Positions 33,989 through 42,400 of a stretch of DNA of 64,000 nucleotides are shown piece after piece. The DNA is from Bacteroidales bacterium. Lineage in GTDB: Bacteria > Bacteroidota > Bacteroidia > Bacteroidales > WCHB1-69. The DNA lies in contig JAKSMG010000005.1 of assembly GCA_024400755.1 (NCBI GenBank), forward strand, positions 62,001 through 126,000, in the 5' to 3' direction. Position 1 is the first letter of the stretch; the number at the start of each line of letters is the position of its first letter. The notes under the pieces are model-generated. The model ran no database searches and was not told the DNA's origin. It saw only the letters and a program-made list of their open reading frames with translations. The position numbers and the translations under genes were made by a program.

Positions 33989-35452
33989 TTAGATGTTGAA
34001 ATTAGCTTTGATTTCTTCCGTGTCGTCAAAATGATGTTTGACGTGATTGATTTCTTGATAGTTTTCGTGACCTTTGCCGGCTACCAACAGTACATCACCG
34101 GCTTGCAAGAGCATACAGCCGGTTTTGATGGCCTCACGGCGGTTCTCGATTACCAGCACTTTGCGTTTTTGGTCGGCACTTACTCCTTGCTGCATATCGT
34201 TGAGTATGTCTTCCGGTTTTTCGGTTCGAGGATTGTCAGAAGTTAGGATGACTTTGTCGCTGTATTCGCAGGCAATGGCTGCCATTTCGGGACGTTTAAG
34301 TTTGTCGCGGTCGCCGCCGCATCCTACAACGGTGATAACCTGGACACTGTGCTGCGTGATATCACTGATGGTGGTCAAGACATTCTTGAGTGCGTCGGGC
34401 GTATGGGCATAATCCACAATGGCTGATGCACCTTCGTTGTTTCTTATCAATTGGAAACGGCCCGCGGCACTGCCCAATCCGCTCATTTGCTGCAAAACTT
34501 CGTCGGTGTTCATACCCAGTAACACGGCCGTGCCATAAATGGCCAATAGATTGTATGCGTTGAATTTGCCACAGAGGTTGAAGAAAACTTCCTTGCCGTT
34601 GACCGTCATCTGTAGTCCGGTAAAGTCATTGTCTAATATGACGCCTTTGAAATCGGCTGCTTTTTGCAGACTATAAGTATGAACTTTTGCTTTGCTGTTT
34701 TGTACCATTACCAAACCGTTTTTGTCATCGAGATTGGTGAGGGCGAAAGCGTCTTCTGGCAGTTCGTCGAAGAACATCTTTTTGGCTTTGATGTATTCGG
34801 CAAAGGTTTTATGGTAATCCAAATGGTCGTGGGTGATGTTGCTGAATAATCCTCCCGTAAATTGCAGGCCCGCAATGCGGTGTTGGCAAATAGAGTGTGA
34901 ACTCACTTCCATAAAGCAGTATTGGCAACCCGCTTCCACCATACGATGCAGCAATTCGTTGAGTTCTACGGCATCGGGAGTGGTGTGTGTGGAAGGAATG
35001 ACGATTTCTTCAATTCTATTTTCAATCGTTGAGAGCAAGCCGGTAGGAAATCCCATTTTCCTGAATAATCGATACAGAAGGGTGACGGTCGTGGTTTTGC
35101 CATTGGTTCCGGTAATGCCTACCAGTCGAAGTTTTTGACTTGGAAAATCGAAAAATGCACTGGCCAATTTGCCCAAAGCGATGTCGCTATCTGGAACTTC
35201 AATGTAGGAAACTTGGTCGTTGATTTCTTCGGGAAGCGTTTCGCAAACAATGATTTTTCCACCTTGTTCTATTACTTTGCCGATAAAATTATGTCCGTCA
35301 ACGCTTGTTCCACGCTGTGCGACAAACAAGGTGTTGGGATGTTCGGCATTGACTTTCCGCGAATCGAAAGTGATATGCTCAACAACGCGTTCAGCGGTTC
35401 CAATTAGTTTGTGAGGACCAATATGTTGTAATAGAAATGATAAATTTTTCAC
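33989..35452 (-). CDS. murE: UDP-MurNAc-tripeptide synthetase (diaminopimelate-adding)
   Basis: 487 aa. Adds meso-diaminopimelate to UDP-MurNAc-L-Ala-D-Glu. P-loop GTNGKT at 115-120, STHTTPDAVELN, MEVSSHSICQHRI. The DNPR motif at 406-409 (TSDNPRTEKP) marks meso-DAP rather than lysine specificity. Full length with all three domains, unlike the MurD-like protein in the same cluster. It follows ftsI by 12 bp. Confidence 0.95.
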   Translation of the reverse strand: MKNLSFLLQHIGPHKLIGTAERVVEHITFDSRKVNAEHPNTLFVAQRGTSVDGHNFIGKVIEQGGKIIVCETLPEEINDQVSYIEVPDSDIALGKLASAFFDFPSQKLRLVGITGTNGKTTTVTLLYRLFRKMGFPTGLLSTIENRIEEIVIPSTHTTPDAVELNELLHRMVEAGCQYCFMEVSSHSICQHRIAGLQFTGGLFSNITHDHLDYHKTFAEYIKAKKMFFDELPEDAFALTNLDDKNGLVMVQNSKAKVHTYSLQKAADFKGVILDNDFTGLQMTVNGKEVFFNLCGKFNAYNLLAIYGTAVLLGMNTDEVLQQMSGLGSAAGRFQLIRNNEGASAIVDYAHTPDALKNVLTTISDITQHSVQVITVVGCGGDRDKLKRPEMAAIACEYSDKVILTSDNPRTEKPEDILNDMQQGVSADQKRKVLVIENRREAIKTGCMLLQAGDVLLVAGKGHENYQEINHVKHHFDDTEEIKANFNI

Positions 35453-35464
35453 GGCAGATGTTTT

Positions 35465-37702
35465 TTAATGTTCCAGATACAGGGTCATTGTATTGGTGTT
35501 GATATCATATTCTTGACGGCGGACCACACCATATCCGACGATTTTTACTTTATAGCCCGCACGTGTCAGTTCACTGACGGCATCGGCGGCAATCATTTCT
35601 TCAACACAAGGATATTTATCTTTGCTGTTGAATTTTGGTTTTTTTATGATTACTTGATAATTGTCAGACCATCCGGAAGTAACGTATGGCATCGTTATTT
35701 GATCTTTGGCGTAGTTGATGCCCAATGATTCCATAATGAAAGCATATTGTTTTGCATTCACGACGTGTGTGCGCGGCAGTTGCGGACCCTTTTCGGTATT
35801 GATGTTTTGCAGAGCCGCATAGTTGGTTGTGTTCATAATGTTTTTGGCGATGCGGGCAAAAACATCTACGGCGATGGAACTCTTGCGGGCAACATTATAC
35901 ATAAATACCAAACAGGTGTATTTTGGGTTTTCTGCCGGGAAATAGCCGCAGAAAGAAATGCTGTTCTTGCTGTAGTTGTAGGCGTGAATTTTTTCATCCC
36001 AAATGTCGCGCGTACCTGTTTTCCCGGCAAAATTGAAATTGGGATTACGGTAGTAGCGACCTGTTCCGTGTTCGCCCGTAACAACGGCTTCCATATACGA
36101 TTTTACCTTGTCAATGTTTTGTTGACTGCAAATCCGTTCATTGATAACTTCGGCTTTGAAACTTTTGAGCGTATCTGTTTCGTGGGCTTTGGTGATGTAT
36201 TTGACAAATAGCGGGGCGAGCATTTTGCCGTTGTTGGCAATGGCATTGTAATACACCAAGGTCTGTATTGGCGTCATTGTGAAACCGGCACCGTAACAAG
36301 TGTTGTAATAGGTGTGGAAGTCGCTGGCCTTGCGCTTGATGTTGGGTGCTTGAACCTTGCCCAATTGAGTAGAAAAAGAGGTGGTGATGAACAACTGGTC
36401 GATTTTTTTCAAATAGGCCTGATAGTTGTCAATGCCGAAGGCATCGAAAATCATAGATGCTATACCGACATTGGAAGAACGCTGAATAATGTCCACTGGT
36501 TTTCCTGTGGAAGGAGCGTCGCCGTGGTGGTCGAATTTCGCATAGCGGAAAGTCTTGCTGCCGTCTTTGCTCTTTCTTTCAAAAACATGAGATAAAATGG
36601 GATAGGTATGGTTGTCGTCACCTTTCATTTCTTCAAGATATGCCAATGAAGAGGCAATTTTGAAGGTGGAACCTGGTTCAACCATTTTATGCAAGGCATA
36701 TTCATCACTTTCGGTGTATTGTGTTCCTTCGGCATTGGCTCTGCGAAGATTGCAGATGGCCTTTACCTCGCCCGTCTTTGTTTCCATTACGATGGCGCAA
36801 CCCCATTCCGCATTTTGTTCAATTAATTTGGCCTGAAGTTCATTGTGAACGATATTTTGGATTTCCAAATTTAATGTGGTGTGAAGGTCATATCCGTCAA
36901 TGGGTTCAACGCGTTCATCTAAAGGAAGTCGTGCCTTGTTGACATACAGATATTTGCGTGATCCTTCCACACCGGCCAATTCTTTGTCGAAATAATATTC
37001 CATACCGTAGTTGCGGCCGTTGAGGTTCTTGCCAAGTGTTCGTTTGGCTAAATCTCCGTAAGGATTAATACGGACCGTGCGGTAGGTATAGTTAACGCAG
37101 CGGTTGCACGGTCTTTCGGAAAACATAGGCAGATGGTTGATGAAAGCGGTGTCTTGCGAAGTAATCCAATGTCGTTCATTGCTTTCATTTGATTGCAAAA
37201 TCAAGGCGTTTTTATGATTTGCCAAGGCAATCGTGAACTTGTCGTGATAATATTTTTCGTTGCGATTTGGAAATTTATCTTTGAAATGATGATAAAATTC
37301 CACGCTTAATTTATCGATAAGTTGATTTAGTGCTGTCGCGGAACGACTGTACAAGGTGTCCTTGCTGGCAAATGTCCGTCCGTCGATGGTGAGGTCGAAT
37401 ACGGTTACATTGCTTACCAGTACCCGATTTTGATCGTCATAGATTTCTCCTCTGACGGGACGTACATTGTTGGCCACAACGTAGCAGTCGCAGTCCTCGT
37501 TTTGGGCAAGTGGGCTATTTTCCCATCCCTCAACGGTTTTGTCTAAGCATTTGCTTGATTTACCGGTATAGAGTCCTCTTTGGAAAGTAATCAAATAGAG
37601 TATTTTAAATAGACAAAGTACGCCCAGGACCATAATGATGAGTAAAATAACCCCCATTCTGGTCTTTGTTTGTTTATCCAGCATTTTGTCGTTATTCGGC
37701 AT
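35465..37702 (-). CDS. ftsI: Septal peptidoglycan transpeptidase (penicillin-binding protein) FtsI
   Basis: 745 aa. One N-terminal membrane helix (about 16-36), a dimerisation/pedestal domain from about 75 (NNVRPVRGEIYDDQN), then the transpeptidase domain. Its active-site serine is in STFK (345-348), SSN is at 409-411 and KTG at 561-563. A C-terminal PASTA-like region follows (about 655-745, TMPYVTSGWSDNYQV ... DAVSELTRAGYKVKIVG). It cross-links septal peptidoglycan and pairs with FtsW. Its start overlaps the ftsL end by 11 bp. Confidence 0.94.
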   Translation of the reverse strand: MPNNDKMLDKQTKTRMGVILLIIMVLGVLCLFKILYLITFQRGLYTGKSSKCLDKTVEGWENSPLAQNEDCDCYVVANNVRPVRGEIYDDQNRVLVSNVTVFDLTIDGRTFASKDTLYSRSATALNQLIDKLSVEFYHHFKDKFPNRNEKYYHDKFTIALANHKNALILQSNESNERHWITSQDTAFINHLPMFSERPCNRCVNYTYRTVRINPYGDLAKRTLGKNLNGRNYGMEYYFDKELAGVEGSRKYLYVNKARLPLDERVEPIDGYDLHTTLNLEIQNIVHNELQAKLIEQNAEWGCAIVMETKTGEVKAICNLRRANAEGTQYTESDEYALHKMVEPGSTFKIASSLAYLEEMKGDDNHTYPILSHVFERKSKDGSKTFRYAKFDHHGDAPSTGKPVDIIQRSSNVGIASMIFDAFGIDNYQAYLKKIDQLFITTSFSTQLGKVQAPNIKRKASDFHTYYNTCYGAGFTMTPIQTLVYYNAIANNGKMLAPLFVKYITKAHETDTLKSFKAEVINERICSQQNIDKVKSYMEAVVTGEHGTGRYYRNPNFNFAGKTGTRDIWDEKIHAYNYSKNSISFCGYFPAENPKYTCLVFMYNVARKSSIAVDVFARIAKNIMNTTNYAALQNINTEKGPQLPRTHVVNAKQYAFIMESLGINYAKDQITMPYVTSGWSDNYQVIIKKPKFNSKDKYPCVEEMIAADAVSELTRAGYKVKIVGYGVVRRQEYDINTNTMTLYLEH

Positions 37703-38060
37703 CTTCGTCTAATTTTTCAACTACTATTTTATAAATATGTTTGTCGTTTTTTTCAAATCCCTTTTCATTCAATAGGTTAATCAATTTCTGATTTTCATCA
37801 TATAGAATGTATCGGTTGTTGTGTTTGAGTTGTCCGATGGTAAGTTTGTATTCGGTTTCCAACTCTTTTACCTTTTGCCTTTTATTGGCGATGGCGTGTT
37901 CGTTGATGACGACAAGCAACATTAAAATGAAGATATACAGGCAGAAAGGGTACCATTTCTTGGTACGCGGACTAAACAGAAAATTGCCGGAAAGCACTTG
38001 CCTCCACAGACGGTCTTTTTTCTGTCCTTTGTTTTCTTCTGTCTTTTGCGTCGTTATCAT
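37692..38060 (-). CDS. ftsL: FtsL-like cell-division protein
   Basis: 122 aa. A basic cytoplasmic N-terminus, one membrane helix (about 38-55, FCLYIFILMLLVVINEH) and a periplasmic coiled-coil segment (KRQKVKELETEYKLTIGQLKHNNRYILYDENQKL). Size, topology and place between rsmH and ftsI identify it as FtsL, a divisome scaffold; the primary sequence itself is poorly conserved in this family. Confidence 0.8.
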   Translation of the reverse strand: MITTQKTEENKGQKKDRLWRQVLSGNFLFSPRTKKWYPFCLYIFILMLLVVINEHAIANKRQKVKELETEYKLTIGQLKHNNRYILYDENQKLINLLNEKGFEKNDKHIYKIVVEKLDEDAE

Positions 38061-38066
38061 AGATGA

Positions 38067-38966
38067 TTATATTTTTTCTGCCACACGTAATTTGGCACTT
38101 CTGGCTCTTGGGTTGATGGAGATTTCTTCTTCGTCTGGAATGATGGCTTTGTGGGTAAGAACCTTAAATGGGGTGATGGGATTTCCGAAAAAGTCTTTTT
38201 CCACTTCGCCTTCAAATTTTCCTGAACGCATAAAGTTTTTGACCAAGCGGTCTTCTAATGAATGGTAGGCGATGATGACTAATTTTCCGCCGGGTCGAAG
38301 ACATTCTGCGGTTTGCTTCAAAAACTCTTTCAAGACGGTCATTTCATCGTTGACCTCAATCCTGATGGCCTGAAAAAGTTGGGACAGGATTTTGTTTTCT
38401 TTCCCTTTCGGGAGCAACGGTGTAATGGCGGCCACCAATTGTCCCGTGGTGGCGATTTCGTGCTTCTCCCTTTCGCTTACAATCTGCTGGGCCATTCGAC
38501 GACCGTTGTTTAATTCGCCGTATGTGTAAAACAGGTCGGCAAGTCGTTCCGGGGCATAGCCGTTGATGATTTCGCGTGCTGAAATGCCTTTCTGCTTGTT
38601 CATTCGCATATCCAGTTCCCCGTCAAAACGATGGGAAAAACCACGTTCGGCGGTGTCGAATTGATAGGAAGAAACGCCCAAATCGGCTAAGATGCCGTCT
38701 GCGGGAACGCCATTATAATATTGTAAGAATTTTTTTAGATGACGAAAATTACTCGGAACAAACTGAAAACGTTCGTCAGTGATGCTGTCTTTTAGCGCGT
38801 CTGGATCTTGATCGAAAGCAATGAGACGGCCTTGTACGTCAATGGTCTCCAAAATTTTCCGTGAATGTCCGCCGCCGCCAAAGGTGACGTCAACGTAGGT
38901 GCCGGAAGGGTTGGAGATAAGTTGTTCAATCGATTCTTGAAGGAGGACGGGATTATGGTAACTCAT
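38067..38966 (-). CDS. rsmH: 16S rRNA (cytosine1402-N4)-methyltransferase
   Basis: 299 aa from ATG at 38966 (MSYHNPVLLQESIEQL), which is preceded by a strong AGGAGGA ribosome-binding site inside the end of mraZ; the upstream start of the frame is therefore not used. SAM-binding motif VDVTFGGGGHSRKIL, then LADLGVSSYQFD and GFSHRFDGELDMRMN. Ends with the usual NPRARSAKLRVAEK. It overlaps mraZ by 14 bp. Confidence 0.96.
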   Translation of the reverse strand: MSYHNPVLLQESIEQLISNPSGTYVDVTFGGGGHSRKILETIDVQGRLIAFDQDPDALKDSITDERFQFVPSNFRHLKKFLQYYNGVPADGILADLGVSSYQFDTAERGFSHRFDGELDMRMNKQKGISAREIINGYAPERLADLFYTYGELNNGRRMAQQIVSEREKHEIATTGQLVAAITPLLPKGKENKILSQLFQAIRIEVNDEMTVLKEFLKQTAECLRPGGKLVIIAYHSLEDRLVKNFMRSGKFEGEVEKDFFGNPITPFKVLTHKAIIPDEEEISINPRARSAKLRVAEKI

Positions 38967-39441
38967 TGCCTTCCTCCTTTCGCGCAGAATTAAATTGGCC
39001 ACTATGGATGGCTTCGTTCAGTTCGTTCAGTTCTTCAGGAGTCATGTCGAACTCTTTGTGGTATTCTTCGCTGTTCCACATTTCAATCTTCCCGTTATCT
39101 AATAACAGAACCACTTCCCGGTCAATATTATATAATTCCATGAAGGGCTTTGGGATGACGATGCGGTCTTGAGCGTCACATTCCACAAAGGTATTGCGCG
39201 TAAGAAATGCGTTGCGGTATTTCTTGATGGCGATGATGTTTCTATCTAATGAGTTAAGATAGTCCATTTGAGCTTTGTAGGATTTCATGGTCCACAGCAT
39301 AACGTGTTTGCCAAAGCCGGGCGTGACCACGAAATTCTTACGGTCATCTTCGTCCAATGCCTTTAAAAGCGCGGTCGGCAACTTGATGCGTCCGTGCTTC
39401 TCTATGGCAACTTCCCAATAACCGTATTCAAATGGTGACAT
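38953..39441 (-). CDS. mraZ: Transcriptional regulator MraZ
   Basis: 162 aa. DNA-binding dcw regulator with two SpoVT/AbrB-like repeats: FEYGYWEVAIEKHGRIKLPTALLKAL at the start and NTFVECDAQDRIVIPKPFMELYNI in the second half. It normally represses its own operon through TGGGN-type direct repeats. Candidate boxes are present near the promoter (39483-39500) and farther upstream (39561-39580, 39731-39770). First gene of the cluster. Confidence 0.93.
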   Translation of the reverse strand: MSPFEYGYWEVAIEKHGRIKLPTALLKALDEDDRKNFVVTPGFGKHVMLWTMKSYKAQMDYLNSLDRNIIAIKKYRNAFLTRNTFVECDAQDRIVIPKPFMELYNIDREVVLLLDNGKIEMWNSEEYHKEFDMTPEELNELNEAIHSGQFNSARKEEGNELP

Positions 39442-39467
39442 ATTACTTTTTATGAATTATTACACCG

Positions 39468-39500
39468 CAAAAATAAACAATATTTGTTTCCAATTTCCAC
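39468..39500 (-). promoter_or_regulatory. mraZ promoter with adjacent MraZ-like boxes
   Basis: On the minus strand GTGGAAATTGGAAACAAA (39483-39500; two TGGAAA units) lies directly upstream of the -7 box TATTTTTG (39468-39475). Binding of MraZ there would cover the -33 region. Confidence 0.6.
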
Positions 39501-39560
39501 TATTCTGTATATTTTGTCAAAAAAAATACCTTTTTAATTGTAATTTACTGATAATCAATG

Positions 39561-39580
39561 TGGAAAAAAATGGAATAAAT
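39561..39580 (+). promoter_or_regulatory. Two 10-bp MraZ-box-like repeats
   Basis: TGGAAAAAAA at 39561 and TGGAATAAAT at 39571, the same 10-bp phasing as the four-unit array at 39731-39770. Plus-strand orientation, opposite to mraZ. Confidence 0.4.
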
Positions 39581-39730
39581 TAATTTTCTTTTTAAGAAAT
39601 GACTTAAAATATTGATTTTCAGACACTAAATCTCATATATTTGATTTTTGTATAAACAATTGTAAATCAATAAATTATAATAATTATTTGGAATCTGTTC
39701 CAAAATTTTCCACAATTTTTTGTTGATTTT

Positions 39731-39770
39731 TGGAGTTTTGTGGAAAAAAATGGAAAGAAATGGGAAATTT
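39731..39770 (+). promoter_or_regulatory. Four phased 10-bp TGGR repeats (MraZ-box-like array)
   Basis: TGGAGTTTTG, TGGAAAAAAA, TGGAAAGAAA and TGGGAAATTT start at 39731, 39741, 39751 and 39761; GGGAC follows at 39771. MraZ binds direct TGGGN repeats with a 10-bp period, so this is a plausible upstream operator, about 255 bp from the mraZ -7 box. Confidence 0.5.
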
Positions 39771-39783
39771 GGGACTTATCAAC

Positions 39784-39806
39784 AAAAAAACGACCCGAAG
39801 GTCGTT
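39784..39806 (-). terminator. Intrinsic terminator of mnmA
   Basis: AACGACC (39789-39795), loop CGAA, GGTCGTT (39800-39806), with a U tract on the minus strand (A run 39784-39790), 26 bp after the mnmA stop. Confidence 0.85.
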
Positions 39807-39831
39807 AAGCTATGCACAGTCAAATGTTGAT

Positions 39832-40923
39832 TTAATAAATGATTCCTCCCCCGATGACCAGGCCGTCTTGGTAGAGTACGAGCGACTGACCAGGCGTTAC
39901 GCCCCAGACGGGATTTTCAAATGTCAATTTGATATTGGAAAGTTCGTCCTGGCCTTCTGCGGCTTCAATTTGGATATTGGCGGGAGTGGCCGCGCTGCGA
40001 TAGCGAATGCGGGCTAGGCAGTGAGGATTTCTTGAGATCCGTTCCCTGTCGGTGAGCTTGCATTGGCGTGCCCGAACTTGCAACGCCTCAAGGTCTTCCC
40101 GATCGCCTAAGGTCACGGTATTCTTTTCTGAATCAATGTGAACCACGTATTTTGGAACGCCGAACGCCACTTTCAATCCTTTGCGCTGTCCGATGGTGTA
40201 GTTGGGAAATCCTTCGTGTCGGCCGACCTTTTTCCCGGTGATGTCCAGAAAGTCGCCGGCTTGGCAGCGATTCTCAAAATCGCTGACGTGTTGGGCCAAG
40301 AATTGACGGTAGTCGTTGTCGGGGATAAAGCAGATTTCCTGGCTTTCTTCCTTTTTCGACAATCTCTCGAAGCCTCGTTGTGCCGCCATTTCCCTGACTT
40401 CTGTCTTGGTGAAGTCGCCTAATGGAAAAATGGTGTGCTTGAGGTTGTCTTCCGTGAGCATCCATAAAAAGTAAGTTTGGTCTTTGAGCGTGTCCGCCGC
40501 GGTGGCCAAATACCAATGTCCGTTTAATTCCTTGATACGGGCATAGTGTCCCGTGGCAATGTATTCGCATCCAAGCTTTTGCGCCTGTTCCCATAAAAAT
40601 CCCCATTTGATGGACGAATTGCATAAAACGCAGGGATTGGGTGTGCGTCCGTGCATATACTCGTCGATGAAGTTGCACACGACGTGCTCTTTGAAAACTT
40701 GCCTGAAATCGGCAACGTGATGCTCTATACCTAATTTGGCGGCCAACTTGGCCGCTTCGCTGACGGCATCAATGCTGCAGCAACCGCTGGTGAGTTGGCT
40801 GTCGTAGGTGCGGAATGTAACACCAATCAGTTCGTAACCCTGTTCCAAGAGCAACATGGCAGCCACGCTGCTGTCGATTCCGCCACTCATGGCCATTAAT
40901 ACTTTTCCTTTTATATGGGACAT
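39832..40923 (-). CDS. mnmA: tRNA-specific 2-thiouridylase
   Basis: 363 aa from ATG at 40923 (MSHIKGKVLMAMSGG). The frame extends upstream into azlD and is not used. Thiolates U34 of tRNA-Lys/Glu/Gln. PP-loop SGGIDSS at 13-19; catalytic cysteines in TPNPCVLCNSSIKWG and SQEICFIPD; ATGHYARI between them. The C-terminal beta-barrel ends with the usual WGVTPGQSLVLYQDGLVIGGGII. Probably cotranscribed with azlC-azlD upstream (14 bp gap). Confidence 0.95.
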   Translation of the reverse strand: MSHIKGKVLMAMSGGIDSSVAAMLLLEQGYELIGVTFRTYDSQLTSGCCSIDAVSEAAKLAAKLGIEHHVADFRQVFKEHVVCNFIDEYMHGRTPNPCVLCNSSIKWGFLWEQAQKLGCEYIATGHYARIKELNGHWYLATAADTLKDQTYFLWMLTEDNLKHTIFPLGDFTKTEVREMAAQRGFERLSKKEESQEICFIPDNDYRQFLAQHVSDFENRCQAGDFLDITGKKVGRHEGFPNYTIGQRKGLKVAFGVPKYVVHIDSEKNTVTLGDREDLEALQVRARQCKLTDRERISRNPHCLARIRYRSAATPANIQIEAAEGQDELSNIKLTFENPVWGVTPGQSLVLYQDGLVIGGGIIY

Positions 40924-40937
40924 ATTGCGATGTTTAA

Positions 40938-41267
40938 TCAGTGAAGAATATTTGAGCCGACAATCAGCTCGGTGAGTACGGCGGCGGCAACCGCACCGAT
41001 GGCTACCACCAACAAATCTCTTTTCCTCCAAGACATTATGAGGGCAACCACGGTGGCGACAATGCCAGAAGTTAGACTACGAGTCGAATAAATGACGTCG
41101 GGGAAGGTCATGGCGGATAAGACGCAAAAGGGAATGTAGAACATAAAGTCCTTGAACCAACGGTTTTCAATCTTCCGATGGAAAAGGGCCATAGGCGTTA
41201 CCCTGATGAGATAAGTGGTTATGGCCATTACCGCCAACATAATTCCTGCAGCACCAAAACTTATCAT
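40938..41267 (-). CDS. azlD: AzlD-type small subunit of branched-chain amino acid exporter
   Basis: 109 aa from ATG at 41267, which overlaps the azlC end by 4 bp and is preceded by AGGAGG. Four hydrophobic segments. MLAVMAITTYLIRVTPMALF and FMFYIPFCVLSAMTFPDVIY are typical of AzlD. With AzlC it forms an LIV-E type exporter in the inner membrane. Confidence 0.88.
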   Translation of the reverse strand: MISFGAAGIMLAVMAITTYLIRVTPMALFHRKIENRWFKDFMFYIPFCVLSAMTFPDVIYSTRSLTSGIVATVVALIMSWRKRDLLVVAIGAVAAAVLTELIVGSNILH

Positions 41268-42181
41268 TTCAGCACCTCCTTTCTGCTCTCTTCTTTTTCT
41301 TCTACGTGTAGGAAGGTGGCACAAAGTGCGGCGGCACCAATGGCGGAGATGATTAATGACCATCCTCCTCCGTTTTGTGAAATATGGTTCACGAAGGGTA
41401 CATATTTGAAAATACAGGAAATGGCTGCCGCAATGAGGACGGCGTAAAATATGTTCTTATTGGTGCGAGACGGGGGAACTATGATGGCAATAAACATACA
41501 GTATAAGGCAATACCCATACATGATTGAATTAGCGGCGGCATCAATTCTGCGGCAAAGGCTCCCAAAACCGTACCCAATGTCCACCCAACAATGGGACAA
41601 GTCATCAACCCGCCAAAAAATGGAAACGTAACATCGTCCTTTTCCATCGCTGCCAAGGCGAATATTTCGTCGGTAACGCTAAATGCCATAATGCAGCGCT
41701 TGTAGGTGGGCAACTTGTTGTCTATTTTCTGCGTGAGCGATAAACTCATTAAAAAATAACGGATATTGACCACCAACGTAGTCATAGCCAGTTCAATGGC
41801 GGATGCTCCACCCGCGATCATTCGAATACCGGCAAATTGTCCCGCAGATGCTAAATTGGTTAACGAGATGAAAACCGCCACCCACGGGTCAAATCCCATT
41901 TGTACGGCAACTAAACCAAATGTAAACGAAACGGGGATATACCCTAAACCGATGGATTTACCTAAAAGCAAACCTCTTACATAATCTCCACGAGAAACAC
42001 CCGTCGTGACCTTGGGTGAGTGCAATTGGGGCAGACGACGAACAATGGCAAGGTCGTGTACCATATCGTGGAGCCGTGCGTTGAGTTTATCCTGCTTCCA
42101 CTTGATGGCACGTACGGTAACTTTCCGGCGGTGATTCCGCTGGGAAAGGAATTTTTGGTATTTGTCAAGTTCTTCGTTCAC
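41264..42181 (-). CDS. azlC: AzlC-type branched-chain amino acid exporter subunit
   Basis: 305 aa. The membrane domain starts at about 65 (GDYVRGLLLGKSIGLGYIPVSFTFGLVAVQMG) and contains NLASAGQFAGIRMIAGGAS and NIRYFLMSLSLTQK, all typical of AzlC. The first 65 residues are an extra basic, cytoplasmic segment (LDKYQKFLSQRNHRRKVTVRAIKWKQDK) that is not part of the family core; an internal start near GDYVRG is possible but no ribosome-binding site was identified. It exports branched-chain amino acids with AzlD. Confidence 0.88.
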   Translation of the reverse strand: MNEELDKYQKFLSQRNHRRKVTVRAIKWKQDKLNARLHDMVHDLAIVRRLPQLHSPKVTTGVSRGDYVRGLLLGKSIGLGYIPVSFTFGLVAVQMGFDPWVAVFISLTNLASAGQFAGIRMIAGGASAIELAMTTLVVNIRYFLMSLSLTQKIDNKLPTYKRCIMAFSVTDEIFALAAMEKDDVTFPFFGGLMTCPIVGWTLGTVLGAFAAELMPPLIQSCMGIALYCMFIAIIVPPSRTNKNIFYAVLIAAAISCIFKYVPFVNHISQNGGGWSLIISAIGAAALCATFLHVEEKEESRKEVLK

Positions 42182-42400
42182 AGATGTTTATGAAATTTTA
42201 TCAGTCCAAATTTTGAATTGGCAAAGATAAGAAAATTAGTGATGAAAAATTCGTTGAGAAATTTGAAGAGAAAATAATGTGAACTGTTTTTAATGATGTG
42301 CTTCCCATCAACATTTTAATGTGTATAAATATTAATAGCTGATAAAAATAAAGCTGAAATTTACTCGTATTTTTGTAAGTTGTTGTAAATAGGAACAATT
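42182..42400. other. Divergent intergenic region azlC / envC-like
   Basis: 219 bp. It holds the plus-strand -7 box TATTTTTG at 42368-42375, 26 bp before the EnvC-like ATG. Nothing else is recognisable. Confidence 0.5.
42368..42375 (+). promoter_or_regulatory. -7 promoter box of the EnvC-like gene
   Basis: TATTTTTG on the plus strand. It probably drives the envC-glsA-glsB-engB-META gene run. Confidence 0.6.
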
